Shown in pieces: positions 16,599 to 25,466 of a stretch of 57,666 nucleotides of DNA. The notes beneath the pieces were generated by a model. The model was given only the letters and a program-made list of their open reading frames with translations, was not told where the DNA came from and did no database searches. Both the position numbers and the translations under genes were made by a program. Position 1 is the first letter of the stretch, and each line of letters opens with the position of its first letter. Source of the stretch: Bacteroidota bacterium (GTDB lineage: Bacteria > Bacteroidota > Bacteroidia > 2-12-FULL-35-15); the NCBI GenBank assembly GCA_003151815.1, contig PLYN01000007.1:1-57666 (forward strand), given 5' to 3'.

Positions 16599-17687
16599 TT
16601 AAACAAACTTTTCCCCTTTTGTCATTTTTACATCATTCACAAACGTGCGGATCTGCTGTTCATCTTCTTTCTTGCAGATAAGTAAAATACCATCTGATTC
16701 AACTACAATATAACCATCCAACCCTTGCATCACTACCAGTTTATCTTTGGGAACGTTTACAACGCAATTTTTAGAATCATATACCATTACATTTTTACCG
16801 ACTACTGCATTTTTGTCTTTATCACATGCAATGTGTTCATACAATGAACCCCAAGTTCCAAGATCACTCCAGCCAATCACGGAAGCTCGCACATATACAT
16901 TTTTCGCTTTTTCCATGATGGCATAATCAATAGAAACATTTTTGCAATTCGTATACACTTTAGTGATAAAATCAGTTTCCTGAGGAGTATTGTAAACATC
17001 ATTTCCTTCTTTAAAAAGGGTATCCATTTCTGGCGAGTGCAGTTCAAATGCCTTAATAACACTTTTTACACTCCAAACAAAGATACCGGAATTCCAAAGA
17101 AAATCGCCACTTTGCAAAAAGAACTTGGCAATTTCAAGATCAGGTTTCTCCGTAAATGTTTTTACTTTTTTAATTCGATTATCCTTTTCCTCAACATCTG
17201 AATCAACATATTGAATATAGCCGTAACCCGTATCCGGACGGCTTGGACGAATCCCTAAGGTAACAAGGCAATCTTCTGCTGCTGCCTTTTTAAAACATGA
17301 TTTTATGGCTTTAACAAAAGTATCTTCCTTTAAAATTAAATGATCGGATGGAGCTATTACTATTACTGCATCCGGATTTATTTGCGCAATTTTATAACAA
17401 GCATAAGCCACACAGGGTGCTGTATTTTTACGTGAAGGCTCTGACAAGATATTATTAATGTCGATTCCCTGAATTTGTTCTTTTACCAAATCCACATACG
17501 AATTATTCGTAACAATAAAAATATTTTCTTTCGGACACAAACGTAAAAAACGACTATATGTCTGTTGTAACAACGTTTGACCGGTACCTAAAATATCCAT
17601 AAACTGCTTTGGGTGTGCAGTTCTGCTCATAGGCCAAAAACGGCTCCCAATACCGCCCGCCATTATTACACAGTAATTATTTTTCAT
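16599..17687 (-). CDS. manC: Mannose-1-phosphate guanylyltransferase
   Basis: The enzyme makes GDP-mannose from mannose 1-phosphate and GTP for glycan synthesis. From the ATG at 17685-17687 it is 362 residues and starts with the nucleotide-binding motif VIMAGGIGSRFWPMSRTAHP. FTEKPD and WNSGIFVW, family landmarks of GMP-type ManC, follow. It is the short form, without the C-terminal phosphomannose isomerase domain. The frame is open 15 codons further upstream, but those overlap an inverted repeat. Possibly cotranscribed with the aminotransferase gene upstream. Confidence 0.94.
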   Translation of the reverse strand: MKNNYCVIMAGGIGSRFWPMSRTAHPKQFMDILGTGQTLLQQTYSRFLRLCPKENIFIVTNNSYVDLVKEQIQGIDINNILSEPSRKNTAPCVAYACYKIAQINPDAVIVIAPSDHLILKEDTFVKAIKSCFKKAAAEDCLVTLGIRPSRPDTGYGYIQYVDSDVEEKDNRIKKVKTFTEKPDLEIAKFFLQSGDFLWNSGIFVWSVKSVIKAFELHSPEMDTLFKEGNDVYNTPQETDFITKVYTNCKNVSIDYAIMEKAKNVYVRASVIGWSDLGTWGSLYEHIACDKDKNAVVGKNVMVYDSKNCVVNVPKDKLVVMQGLDGYIVVESDGILLICKKEDEQQIRTFVNDVKMTKGEKFV

Positions 17688-17700
17688 ATTAATTTTTGTT

Positions 17701-17756
17701 TCAACGAATAACGAACCGGCTATAATTCGCAATTCATGAGATTCGTTATTCGTTGA
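17701..17756. repeat. 15-bp perfect inverted repeat
   Basis: TCAACGAATAACGAA (17701-17715) is repeated as its reverse complement at 17742-17756, separated by 26 bp. It fills the gap between the aminotransferase and manC. It has no T-tract typical of an intrinsic terminator on the minus strand, so it could be an operator or a dispersed repeat. Confidence 0.65.
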
Positions 17757-17760
17757 AGAT

Positions 17761-19053
17761 TTATTTTAATTTTTTAAGTGCTGATCTTAAATTTTCAATG
17801 ATCGCATTTACATCTTCTAATTTGCAAGTGCCCACAGATAAACGATACCAGCTCGAATCGGGAGATGCACCAAAACAATTGAACGGAACGAATGCCACTT
17901 TACCTTCATCCAAAATATATTTTGTAATGTCTTGCGTTGTTTTTAATTCCCTTCCTTCGGCTGTTTTTTGTCCATGCAAATTAAACTGAACGGTTAAATA
18001 AATTGCAGCCTCTGGGGCAATTGCATCCACCTTTAAACCTTCTGCTTTTAAACTTTGAAATCCATTATAAAATCCCAACAAACGATCATTGATCTTTGTT
18101 TTTATATCTACTAAAAATTTATCGTAATTCTCCAGATCCTTCAGATACACATTTGTTGCAACTTGTTCTGCTTTAGGAGCCCACGCACCTATATGTGTTA
18201 AAATTGATTTCATTTTATCGATGATCTTTTTTGGTCCCATCGACCAACCCACACGAACACCTGTTGCAGCTAATGATTTAGAGATGCCATCAACAAATAT
18301 CGTATAATTTCTCATTTCCGGACGAAGCGTTACCGGGTTGTAATGCTTGGTTGCTCCAAGCGTAAGTGCCCAATAAATTTGGTCAAACATCAGATACAAA
18401 GGTTTTTTACCTTCCTTGATCCTGATCAGATTTTCAGCCAAAATCAGATCGCAAATTTCTTCCAGATCTTTTTTACGGAATGTAGTGCCTGTCGGATTTA
18501 ATGGTGAACACAATGCTATTAAATTAGCCGAAGCAATATGTAGTTTTAATTCAGCCGCGGTGGGCATAAAATTAGTGGCCGAAGTTGTTTCGATCAACAC
18601 TTGGTTTGCTCCATTCAAATATGCATAATGATTATTATTCCATGAAGGAACAGGAAAAACAACCGTGTCACCCGGATCCACCAAAGCCCTGAATATGGCG
18701 TATATAACAGGTCTGGCACCACCTGCAATTACAATTTCATCCGCTTTATAATCCAACTCTCCGCGTTCTTTCAATAAATTTGAAACTACCTGACGTAATT
18801 CCGGCATCCCGTCGGCAGCAGGGTAATTCGTTTGATCATCCTGATAAGCATTGATAATAGCTTGTTTTAATTCGGCAGGGATTGGAAATACTTTGGGGTT
18901 AAAATCGCCGATGGTAAGATTATAAACTTTTTCCCCTTTTTTTATCTTTTCATTTACTTCTGCTGCAAGCTTAATAATTTCAGATCCAACAATATTTTCA
19001 GCAAGTTTAGACAGCTTTAGATCGCTGCTTTTATCAGGGGTAATGGTGTTCAT
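17761..19053 (-). CDS. PLP-dependent class I/II aminotransferase
   Basis: A 430-residue fold-type I aminotransferase. NPTG is at 186-189, the PLP-ring Asp at 224 (LMFDQIYWAL), and the Schiff-base lysine is K259 in FVDGISKSLAATGVRVGW. It resembles aspartate aminotransferases of the group with an extended N-terminus. The substrate cannot be settled from sequence; aspartate or another amino acid donor with 2-oxoglutarate is likely. It lies upstream of manC on the same strand, 73 bp apart, with an inverted repeat between them. Confidence 0.9.
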   Translation of the reverse strand: MNTITPDKSSDLKLSKLAENIVGSEIIKLAAEVNEKIKKGEKVYNLTIGDFNPKVFPIPAELKQAIINAYQDDQTNYPAADGMPELRQVVSNLLKERGELDYKADEIVIAGGARPVIYAIFRALVDPGDTVVFPVPSWNNNHYAYLNGANQVLIETTSATNFMPTAAELKLHIASANLIALCSPLNPTGTTFRKKDLEEICDLILAENLIRIKEGKKPLYLMFDQIYWALTLGATKHYNPVTLRPEMRNYTIFVDGISKSLAATGVRVGWSMGPKKIIDKMKSILTHIGAWAPKAEQVATNVYLKDLENYDKFLVDIKTKINDRLLGFYNGFQSLKAEGLKVDAIAPEAAIYLTVQFNLHGQKTAEGRELKTTQDITKYILDEGKVAFVPFNCFGASPDSSWYRLSVGTCKLEDVNAIIENLRSALKKLK

Positions 19054-19171
19054 TTTAAAATTGTTAAAATATATTTAGTATGCCTTAAGACATCAAAATT
19101 AAGAAAAACCCGCAAAGACGAAGGGTTTTTGTTTACTAAATAATGTTAAAATAATAGCACACCTTCGGAAT

Positions 19172-19795
19172 CTATGGTGCATCAACAATCGATACTTCGG
19201 TCAGGGGATTAAAAAGATAATCGCGGCTACCGGGCACTTCTTTGCATTTAAATCGTTTACGAACCTGTTCACCCTTTATAAAACGACGATTTTTGTTGTA
19301 GATAAAAGTAGTTCCTTCAGGAACTTCTTCCAACAAAACAGTATGTTGCCGATCATCGTATTTTTTTAATACGCGCAACAGATTGGTATCAGAGCAACTG
19401 GAAGCTGCCGGGTTATTCATGTATTTCCCTAATGCTGTTATCACATCAGGTGGAAATATTTCAGGAATTAAAAATTGTTGCATCAGCAATTTATAGTGCA
19501 GCTTCCACTCTTCTCCATGAGGTTTCACCCTGTCTTTATTTTTATTGTAGTTGGATAAATGTGCTATTTCATGAACAAGCGTTATTAAAAATGCATATTT
19601 ATTCATGTCATAATTAATCGTGATCAAATGGTTCTCACCTTTTATCGGAGGACGATAATCACCATATTTTGAAGAACGGCTTTTTTTGATCCGCAATTTA
19701 AAATCAAACTTAAATATCCATTCCGAAATAACAGGGACAGCCTTTTCAGGGATGTATTTATGAAGAATGGATTGGTTGCGTTCTATTTGGCTCAT
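19172..19795 (-). CDS. SprT-like zinc metalloprotease domain protein
   Basis: From the ATG at 19793-19795 the protein has 207 residues. The zinc motif HEIAH is at 75-79, and a third His lies in KPHGEEWKLHY about 20 residues later, the SprT/Spartan arrangement. The family is linked to DNA-protein crosslink repair, though bacterial members are poorly known. The C-terminal part (TTFIYNKNRRFIKGEQVRKR) resembles the beta-sheet tail of Bacteroidota SprT-like proteins. Eleven extra upstream codons are open but not family-like. Confidence 0.85.
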   Translation of the reverse strand: MSQIERNQSILHKYIPEKAVPVISEWIFKFDFKLRIKKSRSSKYGDYRPPIKGENHLITINYDMNKYAFLITLVHEIAHLSNYNKNKDRVKPHGEEWKLHYKLLMQQFLIPEIFPPDVITALGKYMNNPAASSCSDTNLLRVLKKYDDRQHTVLLEEVPEGTTFIYNKNRRFIKGEQVRKRFKCKEVPGSRDYLFNPLTEVSIVDAP

Positions 19796-19805
19796 TGGAA
19801 AAAAA

Positions 19806-19955
19806 TTGACAGTAGACAATTTATGCACTGTATCTTGAAAAGGTAATTGACAGACCAGAAATATATTTAATATTAAATAACATTTTTACAAATCACTGAT
19901 TTTTGTCTACTGTCTATTTTTGTAAATTGTCTACTATTTTTTATTGTCTACTATT
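19806..19955. repeat. Dispersed TTGTCTACTGTC-type inverted repeat
   Basis: TTGACAGTAGACAATTT at 19806-19822 pairs with TTGTCTACTGTCTA at 19903-19916, and further direct copies of TTGTCTACT follow at 19928 and 19944. It fills the gap between feoB and the SprT-like gene and overlaps the feoB stop codon. Confidence 0.7.
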
Positions 19956-22092
19956 TTAACAATTGATACACTAAAAGACTTGAGAAATAAGCCAAAGCAG
20001 TCATAAAAAGGAATTGAATGGCGGGCCATTTTCTGCTTTTTGTTTCTCTGTAAACCACCGCAAGTGTGCTCATACATTGCATCGCAAAGGCATAGAAGAT
20101 CATGAGTGAAAAACCTACAGCAACAGAAAATTGTGGCAAACCGGTTTTCGGATTTATTTCTGCACTCATCTTGCTGCGGATAGTTTGCGTGTTATCTGTG
20201 TTTCCAACGCTATAAATTGTTGCCATCGTTCCGACAAATACTTCACGGGCAGCAAAGGATGTTACCAATGCTATTCCAATTTTCCAATCAAAACCTAAAG
20301 GTGCAATGGCTGGTTCGATCGACTTACCAAGTATTCCGGCATAAGAAGCTTCCAGTTTTTCTGATGCGGATTTTGCCTGACGTTCTGTATCATTATATTT
20401 AATGAGCATTTCAGAAGATTCGTATTTTTTTTCAATAACATCCAGTCGGTTACCCGGCGCGTGTGAGGATAAAAACCAAAGAATAACCGATATAGCAAGT
20501 ATGATCTTGCCGGCATCTAACAAAAATAATTTTACTTTGTCAAAAATAGTTAAACCCACAGTTCGCCATTGTGGACTGCGATATACGGGTAACTCCATAA
20601 TAAAATAACTTTTTTCGCGCGATTTTAAAATCTTCTTCATGGTAAAAGCTGCGCCCATTGCTGCAATAAATCCAATTAAATAAAGGCTCATCAAAATTAA
20701 TCCCTGATAGTTAAAAAAACCTGCTGTTTGAGGAATTATCAAAGAAATTAATAATGTATAAACTGGAAGCCTTGCAGAGCAACTCATCAGGGGAGTTACC
20801 ATTATGGTAATTATTCTTTCTTTCCAACTGCTGATAGTCCGTGTGCTCATAATGGCAGGAACGGCGCATGCTACACCACTCATAAGCGGAATTACCGACC
20901 GTCCGTTCAAGCCGAATTTACGCATCAATTTATCCATAATAAAACTTACACGTGCCATGTAACCTGTATCTTCCAGAACAGCAATAAATGTAAATAATAA
21001 AACAATTTGCGGAACAAATACAACAATGCCACTCAATCCGGCCAAAATTCCGTTTACAAATAAATTAGTAAGTTCGCCTGAAGGCAAAAATTGTATTGCA
21101 AAATCAGATAATAAAACAAATGAAGTTTCTATCCACTGCATTGGATAAGCCGCAAGAAAAAAAATAGCCTGAAAAATAAAAAACAATACCGTTAAAAAAA
21201 TCACATAACCCCAAATCCGATGTGTTAAAATACTATCTAATTTGTGGGTAAACGATTCGGTTTTTATTGCTGATTTATGGGTGATACACTCTTCAACAAT
21301 TCTATTTATAATTTTATATCTCTCCACCGCCTCCTGCGATTGAAGCTTTTCGTAATCAATAGTTGAAGCGCTTAAAATGGAAGAAAGTATTACTTTTTTA
21401 CCTGCATCTTTGTCAAAAAAATGTGTTTCGGAAAAATTACTTATAATTTGAAAAGCTTCAAAATCACTCTTCACTTTTACAACAGCAGCAATTTTATCGA
21501 TCAGTTCAGATGCCAGCTTTTTAACATCTATAAAATCGTATTGAGGAACAGGCAAAGGCTCTAACAGAAATTGCTTCAAAGCTTTCACTCCTTCTTTGTT
21601 GCGTGCACTTACTCCAACAACTTTTACCCCCAACTTTTCAGAAAGCCGTATGATATCAATAACATCGCCTTCCTTCTCAACCATATCCATCATATTTAAT
21701 GCTAATATCACCGGCATTTTCAAATCAATGATCTGGGAAACTAAAAATAAATTTCGTTTTAAATTACTTGCATCCGCAACGATGATGGTAACATCGGGAT
21801 AATCTTCATTATCTGGATTGCAAAGTGCATCAAATGCAACACGCTCATCAAGAGATTTTGGGTAAAGGCTGTAGGTTCCAGGTAAGTCAATGAATTCAGC
21901 AGTTATAGTGCTATTCAGTTTTGCGAAGCCCGATTTTTTATCAACCGTAACTCCCGGGAAATTTCCTGTTTTTTGATTTAAACCTGTAAGAGCATTGAAT
22001 AGAGTGGATTTACCACTGTTGGGGTTTCCAACAAGAGCAACTTTTAAGGATGTTCTTTCCGAGAAATTTACGATTGATTGATTCGCCTCCAC
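19951..22092 (-). CDS. feoB: Ferrous iron transport protein B
   Basis: FeoB imports Fe2+ across the inner membrane. The 713-residue protein has a GTPase domain with G1 GNPNSGKST at 22-30, G3 DLPG at 69-72 and G4 NMMD at 133-136, then a helical spacer and a membrane part with two Gate motifs (GLSGIVVFVPQIVLLFTFIA; MSGVACAVPAIM, SAREVFVGTMATIY). Length is within the usual range for short FeoB. It is preceded by feoA, 11 bp upstream, on the minus strand. Confidence 0.97.
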   Translation of the reverse strand: MEANQSIVNFSERTSLKVALVGNPNSGKSTLFNALTGLNQKTGNFPGVTVDKKSGFAKLNSTITAEFIDLPGTYSLYPKSLDERVAFDALCNPDNEDYPDVTIIVADASNLKRNLFLVSQIIDLKMPVILALNMMDMVEKEGDVIDIIRLSEKLGVKVVGVSARNKEGVKALKQFLLEPLPVPQYDFIDVKKLASELIDKIAAVVKVKSDFEAFQIISNFSETHFFDKDAGKKVILSSILSASTIDYEKLQSQEAVERYKIINRIVEECITHKSAIKTESFTHKLDSILTHRIWGYVIFLTVLFFIFQAIFFLAAYPMQWIETSFVLLSDFAIQFLPSGELTNLFVNGILAGLSGIVVFVPQIVLLFTFIAVLEDTGYMARVSFIMDKLMRKFGLNGRSVIPLMSGVACAVPAIMSTRTISSWKERIITIMVTPLMSCSARLPVYTLLISLIIPQTAGFFNYQGLILMSLYLIGFIAAMGAAFTMKKILKSREKSYFIMELPVYRSPQWRTVGLTIFDKVKLFLLDAGKIILAISVILWFLSSHAPGNRLDVIEKKYESSEMLIKYNDTERQAKSASEKLEASYAGILGKSIEPAIAPLGFDWKIGIALVTSFAAREVFVGTMATIYSVGNTDNTQTIRSKMSAEINPKTGLPQFSVAVGFSLMIFYAFAMQCMSTLAVVYRETKSRKWPAIQFLFMTALAYFSSLLVYQLLK

Positions 22093-22103
22093 CAGCGGAA
22101 ATA

Positions 22104-22343
22104 TTAGATATTAGCGACCAGCAATGATACTAAAACAGTAGAAGCCTCTGCTTTTCGCAAACTTAATAAATAACCCGAAACTCTAATAGCTATCGGGTCG
22201 CCCATAGGAGCAATATGATCCAATTGCACCACTTCTCCGGGAGTGCATCCCATTTCGAGTAACTTAAGCGCCATGTGCTTATCAGTGAATGAATCGATAA
22301 TGGCACTTTCCCCTATTTTCAACTGCGCTAAATTTTTAGCCAT
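22104..22343 (-). CDS. feoA: Ferrous iron transport protein A
   Basis: An SH3-like accessory protein of FeoB. From the ATG at 22341-22343 it has 79 residues with the family core LKIGESAIIDSF, LKLLEMGCTPGEVVQL and DPIAIRVSGYLLSLRKAEA. A longer frame to 22430 exists, but the promoter-like TATATTTG at 22360-22367 lies inside it, and the family begins at the inner start. It is followed by feoB in the usual order. Confidence 0.95.
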   Translation of the reverse strand: MAKNLAQLKIGESAIIDSFTDKHMALKLLEMGCTPGEVVQLDHIAPMGDPIAIRVSGYLLSLRKAEASTVLVSLLVANI

Positions 22344-22359
22344 TGTTTTTATATTTACA

Positions 22360-22367
22360 CAAATATA
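22360..22367 (-). promoter_or_regulatory. Putative -7 box of feoAB
   Basis: On the minus strand this is TATATTTG, a perfect TAnnTTTG. It ends 16 bp upstream of the feoA ATG. No Fur-like operator is clear. Confidence 0.5.
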
Positions 22368-22555
22368 CGAATTTTTTAGCGTTTTCAGAAATGAAAACAA
22401 TACCCAAAACATGGTATTTTGATTATGCATTTATGCTATCATCAAAGCTATCGGGAGTGATTCAAAATATCTTTTCTGTTTAATGGCAAGGTTCCGAAAC
22501 GTATCCTGATAAAGTCTTTTATACCATCGGTCCGGGAACTTAATTTCAATTATCC

Positions 22556-22696
22556 TTACACCTGTTGAAATGATTTTTTGGGAATTTCAATTTTATTCCA
22601 TTTAGGACAATCATTGCAACGTTTCTTTCCTAATTTATGACACCCTGAAAGCACCATAGTTGCAAAAATAAATACTATAAACAAAGAATGTCTCAT
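22556..22696 (-). CDS. Small predicted lipoprotein with a CxxC pair
   Basis: A 46-residue protein on the minus strand. It has a signal peptide (MRHSLFIVFIFATMVLSG) ending in a lipobox L-S-G-C with Cys19, followed by a short Lys-rich mature part containing C-N-D-C-P-K-W. No TAnnTTTG box is obvious upstream. It lies alone between feoA and mlaE. A short lipoprotein with a C-x-x-C-P-K-W end is plausible in Bacteroidota, but homology could not be checked. The rest of the 22344-22821 gap shows no gene. Confidence 0.6.
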   Translation of the reverse strand: MRHSLFIVFIFATMVLSGCHKLGKKRCNDCPKWNKIEIPKKSFQQV

Positions 22697-22821
22697 AGGT
22701 TTCTATCGCAAAATATTCATTACAAATATAGCGTTTTATGTGTGTTAATAGTTGATTGGGATTATCAAATTGAGATTATTTGTTAATTTTTCTTATTTTT
22801 AGACAAAATTTAAAATAGTAG

Positions 22822-23562
22822 ATGAACATTTTTTTTCATTTCGGCAGATATTTTTTATTAATGAAACGAGCCTTTGGCAAGCCCGAAAAAATTTCCATAT
22901 ACCGGGACCGGGTTTTTGAGGAAATGTATATTCTTGGTGTTGGCTCATTGGGTATCGTAGCCATTATCTCCGTTTTTATCGGAGCCGTAATTACCATTCA
23001 ATCAGCCTTTAGTTTTAGTAATCCTTTGGTTCCGATTTATGCCGTTGGAGTCGCTATGCGTGATTCTATGATATTGGAATTTGCCCCCACTATTGTAAGT
23101 TTAATATTAGCCGGAAAAATTGGCTCAAGCATTGCGTCAGAAATAGGAACCATGCGTGTTTCTGAGCAAATAGATGCCCTAGAAATTATGGGTATCAACT
23201 CCGCCGGATTTTTAATCCTTCCAAAAATAATAGCAGCAGTTTTTTTTAATCCTATATTGACTATTTTTTCAATGTTTTTAGGGATTCTTGGTGGTTATAT
23301 CTTTGGTTTAATGGCTGGTGTAGTTACCGATTATGAATACATTTATGGTATCACCTACCAATTTATACCTTATGATGTCACATATGCCTTGATTAAATCT
23401 GCCGTATTTGCCTTCATAATGGCATCTGTTCCTGCCTATCACGGATACTATACAAGGGGAGGCGCACTTGAAGTTGGCCAATCCAGCACCAAAGGAGTTG
23501 TTTACAGTTTCATCCTGATACTTGCCTTCGATCTAATCTTAACCCAACTCCTTTTAGTTTGA
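22822..23562 (+). CDS. mlaE: MlaE/YrbE-type ABC transporter permease
   Basis: A 246-residue permease with about five to six membrane helices and the family blocks VFIGAVITIQSAFSF, EFAPTIVSLILAGKIGSSIA, SEIGTMRVSEQIDALEIMG and YYTRGGALEVGQSSTKGVV. It is the membrane part of an MCE-type lipid transporter that keeps outer-membrane lipid asymmetry. It is followed, with a 4-bp overlap, by the ATPase gene. Confidence 0.95.
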   Translation: MNIFFHFGRYFLLMKRAFGKPEKISIYRDRVFEEMYILGVGSLGIVAIISVFIGAVITIQSAFSFSNPLVPIYAVGVAMRDSMILEFAPTIVSLILAGKIGSSIASEIGTMRVSEQIDALEIMGINSAGFLILPKIIAAVFFNPILTIFSMFLGILGGYIFGLMAGVVTDYEYIYGITYQFIPYDVTYALIKSAVFAFIMASVPAYHGYYTRGGALEVGQSSTKGVVYSFILILAFDLILTQLLLV

Positions 23563-24314
23563 TACAGATAAATAATATATCGAAATCTTTTAAAGGACGT
23601 AACATTGTCAGCGATATTTCGTTCACCTTCGAAACCGGAAAGACCAATATGATAATTGGTGAAAGTGGTTCGGGAAAAACTACCCTGATAAGATGTATGG
23701 TAGGCTTAAATGACCCTGATTCAGGTGATGTTTTATTTGATGGGCGCGCCTTTTATGAATTGGATTTTATGGGCAAAAAAGAAATTCGAAAAGATATAGG
23801 AATGCTTTTTCAGGGAGGCGCTTTATTTGATTCTCAAACTGTTGAACAAAATGTTGTGTTTCCTCTTTCAATGCTCACGAATTTAAGTGAATCTGAAAAA
23901 CGCGACCGCGCCAACTTCTGTTTAAAACGGGTAAATCTGAATAATGCGAATAAACTTTATCCTTCTGAATTAAGTGGTGGAATGAAAAAAAGGGTAGCCA
24001 TTGCCCGGGCTATTGCTGTTCAACCCAAATATTTATTTTGCGATGAACCCAATTCCGGACTCGACCCAAAAACTGCGATCGTCATTGATAATTTAATTAA
24101 GGAAATTACTGAAGAATATATGATCACAACTATTGTTATCACTCATGATATGAATTCAGTAATTGAAATAGGTGAAAAAATAATGTTTATTTATAAGGGC
24201 GAAAAATGGTGGGAAGGAAGCAAAGAAGAGATTTTACAAACCGAAAATAAAGAGGTATGTGATTTTGTTTATGCTACTAAATTTATGAAGACATTAAAAT
24301 CAAAGTTTCAATAA
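23559..24314 (+). CDS. mlaF: MlaF-type ABC transporter ATP-binding protein
   Basis: A 251-residue ATPase with Walker A GESGSGKT at 34-41, signature LSGGMKKRVAIARA and Walker B FCDEPNSGLDP, followed by the H-loop ITHD. The start is TTG at 23559-23561, overlapping the mlaE TGA (TTGA), so translation is coupled. With MlaE it forms the inner-membrane ABC engine. No MCE-domain mlaD gene follows within the window, which is unusual because mlaD is normally adjacent. Confidence 0.94.
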   Translation: MIQINNISKSFKGRNIVSDISFTFETGKTNMIIGESGSGKTTLIRCMVGLNDPDSGDVLFDGRAFYELDFMGKKEIRKDIGMLFQGGALFDSQTVEQNVVFPLSMLTNLSESEKRDRANFCLKRVNLNNANKLYPSELSGGMKKRVAIARAIAVQPKYLFCDEPNSGLDPKTAIVIDNLIKEITEEYMITTIVITHDMNSVIEIGEKIMFIYKGEKWWEGSKEEILQTENKEVCDFVYATKFMKTLKSKFQ

Positions 24315-24373
24315 TCATACTTGTGTTTTAAGGAATGTTTGTTTACCTTTAAAATCGTTACTTATTTTTTATA

Positions 24374-25108
24374 ATGAAGAAACTTTTACTGCTTTTAATT
24401 TTTACTTGCATTGTTAAATTATCTTTTTCTCAATTATTTGGTAATATCGAAGAAGTTACCAAATACAGCGCGAATCAGGTAGTTGATCCGGTTTATGGGA
24501 TCAGGATGTACGATAAATTAAACTTCCAGATCGGAGGCGATTCAATTCGTAATAATAAAAAAGGATATGCCTGCCAGGGTTGGGTTCAAGACCTTTATGA
24601 AAGCGGGAAAGTGCTCCACAAAGGGTATTATGAAGACGGGCAACTTAAAATCTATAAAAATTTTTACGAAAATGGTGTGGTTGAACGTAATTTTAAAATG
24701 ACCGATTTAAATAAAAGTTCTTTACAATTGTTTTATCCTGATGGAAAAATAAAATCAGACTTCACTTATGTAAATGGCAGTATGCTTGCAGCAACGGATT
24801 ATTATCCTAACGGACAAATTGAATATACAATGGAAAATGTGAAGACGATGGAGTATTTAATTTTACGTAAATCGTATTCTGAAGATGGGAAACCGCAAGA
24901 GATCTTTGAGTTGGTAAATGTGAAGAAAAATATCTATTCTCAGAAAGAATATTTTGAAAATGGCAATCTCAAATCCGAAGGGCAACTAAAATTTAACCCT
25001 TATAAAGTTGACTATATTAAAGATGGTATTTGGAAAATATATAATGAAAATGGTGGACTCCTCAGGCAGGAAAAATGGGTATATGGTGAAGAAGTAAAAA
25101 ACGATTAG
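24374..25108 (+). CDS. Secreted YwqK/MORN-type repeat protein
   Basis: A 244-residue protein with a signal peptide (MKKLLLLLIFTCIVKLSFS) and repeated Y-x-x-(D/N)-G units: KGYYEDGQLK, KNFYENGVVE, QLFYPDGKIK, TDYYPNGQIE, KEYFENGNLK. These are the repeats of the toxin-antitoxin-related YwqK/MORN_2 family. Such proteins are periplasmic or surface and of unknown function in Bacteroidota. It stands alone between mlaEF and csp and ends before a strong terminator. Confidence 0.8.
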   Translation: MKKLLLLLIFTCIVKLSFSQLFGNIEEVTKYSANQVVDPVYGIRMYDKLNFQIGGDSIRNNKKGYACQGWVQDLYESGKVLHKGYYEDGQLKIYKNFYENGVVERNFKMTDLNKSSLQLFYPDGKIKSDFTYVNGSMLAATDYYPNGQIEYTMENVKTMEYLILRKSYSEDGKPQEIFELVNVKKNIYSQKEYFENGNLKSEGQLKFNPYKVDYIKDGIWKIYNENGGLLRQEKWVYGEEVKND

Positions 25109-25139
25109 TAATAATCAAGGTTAAATATTTATAAAAATA

Positions 25140-25180
25140 AAAAAGGTTCCGTCCCGAAATTTCGGGACGGAACCTTTTTC
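25140..25180. terminator. Bidirectional intrinsic terminator
   Basis: A perfect palindrome with arms AAAAAGGTTCCGTCCCGAAA and TTTCGGGACGGAACCTTTTT, ending in T-tracts on both strands. It serves the convergent YwqK-type gene and the csp gene. Confidence 0.93.
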
Positions 25181-25200
25181 ATTTAAGGCAATTATTACAA

Positions 25201-25392
25201 TTATGCTTGTTTCACATTTACTGCGTTTAAACCTTTTTTACCTTCTTGGATTTCAAAACTAACTTTGTCTCCATCGCGAATCTGATCCACTAAACCTGTA
25301 GCGTGAACAAATAATTCTTGATTGGTACCATCTACTGTAATAAATCCAAAGCCTTTAGCTGAATTAAAAAATTTTACTGTTCCTGTTTTCAT
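25201..25392 (-). CDS. Cold shock domain protein
   Basis: A 63-residue single cold-shock-domain protein with RNP1 KGFGFI at 14-19 and RNP2 LFVHAT. It binds RNA/ssDNA and acts as an RNA chaperone. The 3' side carries a terminator. It lies alone between the YwqK-type gene and dnaK. Confidence 0.95.
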   Translation of the reverse strand: MKTGTVKFFNSAKGFGFITVDGTNQELFVHATGLVDQIRDGDKVSFEIQEGKKGLNAVNVKQA

Positions 25393-25466
25393 TAAATTAA
25401 ATATTAAATATTAATAATAAAACAAAAATACAAATTATAATTATCCAACAACAATGATGGTTATCA

